A DNA stretch of 8,904 nt from an uncultured Terrimonas sp. (GTDB taxonomy: Bacteria > Bacteroidota > Bacteroidia > Chitinophagales > Chitinophagaceae). Under the pieces are notes generated by a model, which made no database searches, had not been told where the DNA came from, and worked only from the letters and a program-made list of their open reading frames with translations. The stretch spans positions 1 to 8,904 of the forward strand of contig CAMPJQ010000078.1 of NCBI GenBank assembly GCA_946886925.1, written 5' to 3'. Made by a program: the position numbers and the translations under genes. Shown in pieces: positions 6,666-8,904 of the stretch. Within the stretch, counting starts at the first letter, position 1. Every line of letters starts with the position of its first letter.

Positions 6666-6748
6666 GATCACTAAAATTAAGTAGTTTTTCTGTTCGCCGG
6701 GTTTCGTTTTCAGCACATATGCCGGCTGTGAAAACTCCTGCATAATAA
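6666..6748 (+). repeat. Dispersed repeat, copy 4 (3' half only, diverged)
   Basis: This matches the linker plus hairpin B of copies 1 and 3, in the same orientation: ATCACTAAAATTAAGTAGT corresponds to ATCGCTAAAATTAAATAAT, followed by TTCTGTTCGCCGGG and GCCGGCTGTGAAAAC. Hairpin A is absent. The hairpin B arms have changed to GTTTTC-AGC (6706-6714) and GCT-GT-GAAAAC (6725-6735), so stem pairing is retained with different bases and a shifted bulge. It is best read as a truncated or decayed member of the family. Confidence 0.65.
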
Positions 6749-6761
6749 GAAATTACTTGCA

Positions 6762-6828
6762 ACCCCGAAAGGGTCATAGGTCTGTAGCCAGTAATAATGT
6801 AACGGATATTACGACCCCAAAGGAGTCG
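6762..6828. repeat. Pair of short ACCCC-type stem-loops
   Basis: Two short palindromes of similar design lie about 50 bases apart: ACCCCGAAAGGGT (6762-6774) and CGACCCCAAAGGAGTCG (6812-6828). The arms resemble the GGGGTC/GACCCC arms of the larger repeat family, but the spacing and flanks differ, so they may be a second repeat type. No coding content is convincing here. Confidence 0.45.
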
Positions 6829-6885
6829 AAGAAAAAAGCTCCGTAGCATTACCGATCCCCGAAGTCCGAACGTTTGCACAACTGA

Positions 6886-6908
6886 GCCCAGGCGGGGTTC
6901 AGCCGGGC
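6886..6908. other. GC-rich stem-loop
   Basis: GCCCAGGC (6886-6893) pairs with GCCGGGC (6902-6908) around the loop GGGGTTCA, giving seven base pairs with one bulged A. It lies about 105 bases upstream of the FG-GAP gene start and has no following T-run on either strand. The role is unknown; it may be part of a decayed repeat together with the two palindromes upstream. Confidence 0.35.
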
Positions 6909-7012
6909 AGGCAACAGGCGATGCTATGAAATGCCAAAGTACGCCATCAAAAATTAGTGTTTTCATCAGGTACCGGTCATATTAACCAAACGACATTACA
7001 TAAAATAGTAAA

Positions 7013-8904
7013 ATGAAAAACTGCTTTGAATTATTTGCTGTTTTAACAGGAGTACTTTTTTTAAAAACTTCCTTCGCTCAAACAAATGACCCCGGAAATT
7101 TAAAAATAGTTGACTACAATAACCCCGGTCTGGTAGTTGACCTTGGGGTTGGATTATGGGCCTGGCCAATGCCTATGGATTTTGATGATGATGGCGATAT
7201 GGACTTGTTGGTTTCCTGTCCGGATAAACCCTACAACGGAACGTATTATTTTGAAAATTTAACAGGAGGAGCAGAGCCTGTATTTTCGCCCGGACAGAGA
7301 TTGTCCGGCGCTTTAAAAGATGTGCAGGTTTCTTATATCAATAACCACCCCAGGGTGTTGGTTCCGGGGTATGAACTGATCCATTTTAAACAATCATTCG
7401 GCAACGAAAAAGATTCCCTGTTCCCCATCAGGGAAATTTTAAAGGATTTTAAAAAGAACCCCCGTTTCAATCAATGGAAGCTGGTGGATTATGATAATGA
7501 CGGAGATGCTGATATAGTGGTGGGTGTGGACGACTGGAACGATTACGGCTGGGACAATGCCTATGATAGCAAAGGAAACTGGACCAATGGCCCGCTGCAT
7601 GGCTATGTATATTTGATTGAAAACGCAAACGGAACCTATGTTAACAAAGGAAGGCTCAAAGCCGGGGGGAAAGAAATTGATCAGTATGGGGCGCCTTCTC
7701 CCAACTTTGCCGATTTTGATGGTGATGGTGATCTTGATTTAATATGTGGTGAGTTTTTGGATCGGTTAACATGGTTTGAAAATACGGGAACAAGAGAAAA
7801 ACCGGTTTATGCCAGTGGGAAAATTTTAAGCAATGCAGAAGGCGTTATAAAAATGGATTTGGAAATGATCATTCCCGTTGCCGTTGATTTTGACCGCGAC
7901 GGGCATGTGGACCTGGTGGTGGGCGATGAGGATGGCAGGGTGGCGTTGATCAGGAATACAGGCAAAGTAAAAAAGGGCATGCCGGTATTCAAATCTCCTG
8001 TTTACTTTAAACAGAAAGCAGCGCAGCTAAAATTTGGCGCCCTGGTTACGCCCTATAGCACAGACTGGGATGATGATGGAGATGAAGACCTCATTGCAGG
8101 AAATTCTGCCGGGTATATAGGGTTTATTGAAAACCTGGGAAACTACGAGGGCATGCCCCGATGGGCTGCACCGGTATTGTTAAAATCTGCCGGTGAGACC
8201 ATTCGCATACAGGCCGGAGCGAATGGATCTATACAGGGACCTGCCGAAGCCAAATGGGGATATACTACCTTGTCGGTTGCCGATTGGAACGGCGATGGGT
8301 TAAAAGACATTGTTATCAATTCCATTTGGGGAAAAATTCAGTGGTATAAAAATACTGGCAAAAAAGGAGCGCCTGTGCTAAGCAGTATACAGGATGTAAA
8401 AACAGACTGGCAGGGATCGGCGCCAAAGCAACCGAAATGGAACTGGTTTAAAGCCAAGCCCGGTCAACTGGTTACCCAATGGCGAACCACGCCATGTGTT
8501 GTGGATTGGAATGGAGATGGTTTAATGGATATTGTGATGCTTGATCATGAGGGATACCTGGCATTTTTTGAACGGTTCGCCAGTGCCAAAGGCGATTTAA
8601 TGCTTAAGCCGGGTCAAAGAATCTTTTATGGCAGCCAGGCATCCGGGTTCGACTCAAAGCATTCGGTGACGGAGAATACACCGGGTCCCTTAAGGTTGAA
8701 CGTAAAAGAAAATGGAGCCAGCGGAAGGGTAAAGCTTACGATCGCCGATTGGAACAATGATGGCAAACCTGATATTGTGCTGAACAGCCTCAACGCCTCC
8801 GTGCTGATAAACCAGGGCGAAAAAAAAGGGAAGGTATATTTTGAAGAAACGGGGCAGGTAAGCGATAAGATACTTGCGGGGCATACTACCAGTCCAACGA
8901 TGGT
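7013..8904 (+). CDS. Secreted FG-GAP/VCBS-like beta-propeller protein, 3' end missing
   Basis: The frame is open to the window edge: 630 complete codons without a stop. Residues 1-22 are a signal peptide (MKNCFELF start, hydrophobic core, SFA|Q). The mature part carries eight calcium-binding loops of the D-x-[DN]-x-D-G-x-x-D type: DFDDDGDMD (56-64), DYDNDGDAD (159-167), DFDGDGDLD (234-242), DFDRDGHVD (292-300), DWDDDGDED (351-359), DWNGDGLKD (424-432), DWNGDGLMD (498-506) and DWNNDGKPD (579-587). Each is followed by a hydrophobic strand such as LLVS, IVVG or LVVG, as in FG-GAP/VCBS propeller blades. Loop spacing is 58-103 residues. Such proteins are exported or cell-surface, and often accompany glycan-degradation genes in Bacteroidota. 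No catalytic domain is visible so far; one could lie beyond the edge. The ATG at 7013 directly precedes the signal peptide; no Shine-Dalgarno is seen. Confidence 0.9.
   Translation, partial: MKNCFELFAVLTGVLFLKTSFAQTNDPGNLKIVDYNNPGLVVDLGVGLWAWPMPMDFDDDGDMDLLVSCPDKPYNGTYYFENLTGGAEPVFSPGQRLSGALKDVQVSYINNHPRVLVPGYELIHFKQSFGNEKDSLFPIREILKDFKKNPRFNQWKLVDYDNDGDADIVVGVDDWNDYGWDNAYDSKGNWTNGPLHGYVYLIENANGTYVNKGRLKAGGKEIDQYGAPSPNFADFDGDGDLDLICGEFLDRLTWFENTGTREKPVYASGKILSNAEGVIKMDLEMIIPVAVDFDRDGHVDLVVGDEDGRVALIRNTGKVKKGMPVFKSPVYFKQKAAQLKFGALVTPYSTDWDDDGDEDLIAGNSAGYIGFIENLGNYEGMPRWAAPVLLKSAGETIRIQAGANGSIQGPAEAKWGYTTLSVADWNGDGLKDIVINSIWGKIQWYKNTGKKGAPVLSSIQDVKTDWQGSAPKQPKWNWFKAKPGQLVTQWRTTPCVVDWNGDGLMDIVMLDHEGYLAFFERFASAKGDLMLKPGQRIFYGSQASGFDSKHSVTENTPGPLRLNVKENGASGRVKLTIADWNNDGKPDIVLNSLNASVLINQGEKKGKVYFEETGQVSDKILAGHTTSPTM

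Larger units (their letters stand above)
6505..7012. other. Long gene-free spacer
   Basis: This region of about 500 bases separates the divergent acidic-protein gene (-) and the FG-GAP gene (+). It must hold both promoters, although no clear Bacteroidota -33/-7 pair (TTTG / TAnnTTTG) could be picked out on either strand. It contains repeat copy 4 and several other stem-loops, listed separately. Open frames here, including a 112-codon minus-strand frame, run through the repeats and look non-coding. Confidence 0.6.

Noticed and set aside
6495..6743. Minus-strand frame of 82 codons overlapping the acidic gene start
   Set aside because: It begins inside repeat copy 4, overlaps a better-supported gene and has no recognisable features.
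2065..6748. CRISPR array
   Set aside because: The repeats are far too long and widely spaced, with genes between them and no uniform short spacers.
6628..6966. Minus-strand frame of 112 codons in the divergent spacer
   Set aside because: It covers repeat copy 4 and the stem-loop cluster, shows no domain or signal I recognise, and its composition follows the palindromes.

Overview
The window looks like a chromosomal segment of a Bacteroidota bacterium, probably near the Chitinophagaceae. This rests on a fused ResB/CcsA-type cytochrome c biogenesis protein, Bacteroidota-style secreted beta-propeller proteins whose signal peptides end in ..FAQ, the near absence of Shine-Dalgarno motifs, and moderate GC with long intergenic spacers. 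The assignment is an inference from gene content, not from a marker gene.

Layout. (1) Positions 1-1935 (+): the 3' two-thirds or so of a fused CcsB-CcsA (ResB-ResC) cytochrome c maturation protein, cut by the left edge. (2) Positions 1936-2343: spacer with a possible terminator, a degenerate CCGAAG-rich stretch, repeat copy 1, and a compact hairpin plus T-run ending 12 bases before the hflK ATG. (3) Positions 2344-4311 (+): hflK and hflC, a two-gene unit for the membrane prohibitin-like complex that modulates FtsH. (4) Positions 4312-4529: repeat copy 2 and a strong stem-loop between convergent genes. (5) Positions 4530-5921 (-): a secreted BNR/Asp-box beta-propeller protein. (6) Positions 5922-6204: repeat copy 3. 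(7) Positions 6205-6504 (-): a small, very acidic protein. (8) Positions 6505-7012: spacer with a decayed repeat copy 4 and several other stem-loops. (9) Positions 7013 to the right edge (+): a large secreted FG-GAP/VCBS-like propeller protein with eight D-x-[DN]-x-D-G-x-x-D calcium motifs, cut by the right edge.

The least explained content is the spacers. A family of intergenic repeats of about 140-157 bp occurs three times, all in the same orientation, plus one shorter diverged copy. Each full copy has two hairpins built from GGGGTC/GACCCC-type arms. Arm sequences differ between copies, and several of the differences preserve pairing. The outer arms of copy 3 are also an exact 11-bp inverted repeat, so a second, mutually exclusive fold is possible. 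The copies lie between unrelated genes in differing transcriptional contexts, which argues for a dispersed element rather than a gene-specific regulator.

Functionally, the genes fall into envelope housekeeping (cytochrome c maturation, HflKC quality control) and a pair of secreted propeller proteins around an acidic protein. The propellers could belong to polysaccharide or glycoconjugate handling, but no SusC/SusD pair or recognisable catalytic CAZyme lies inside the window.
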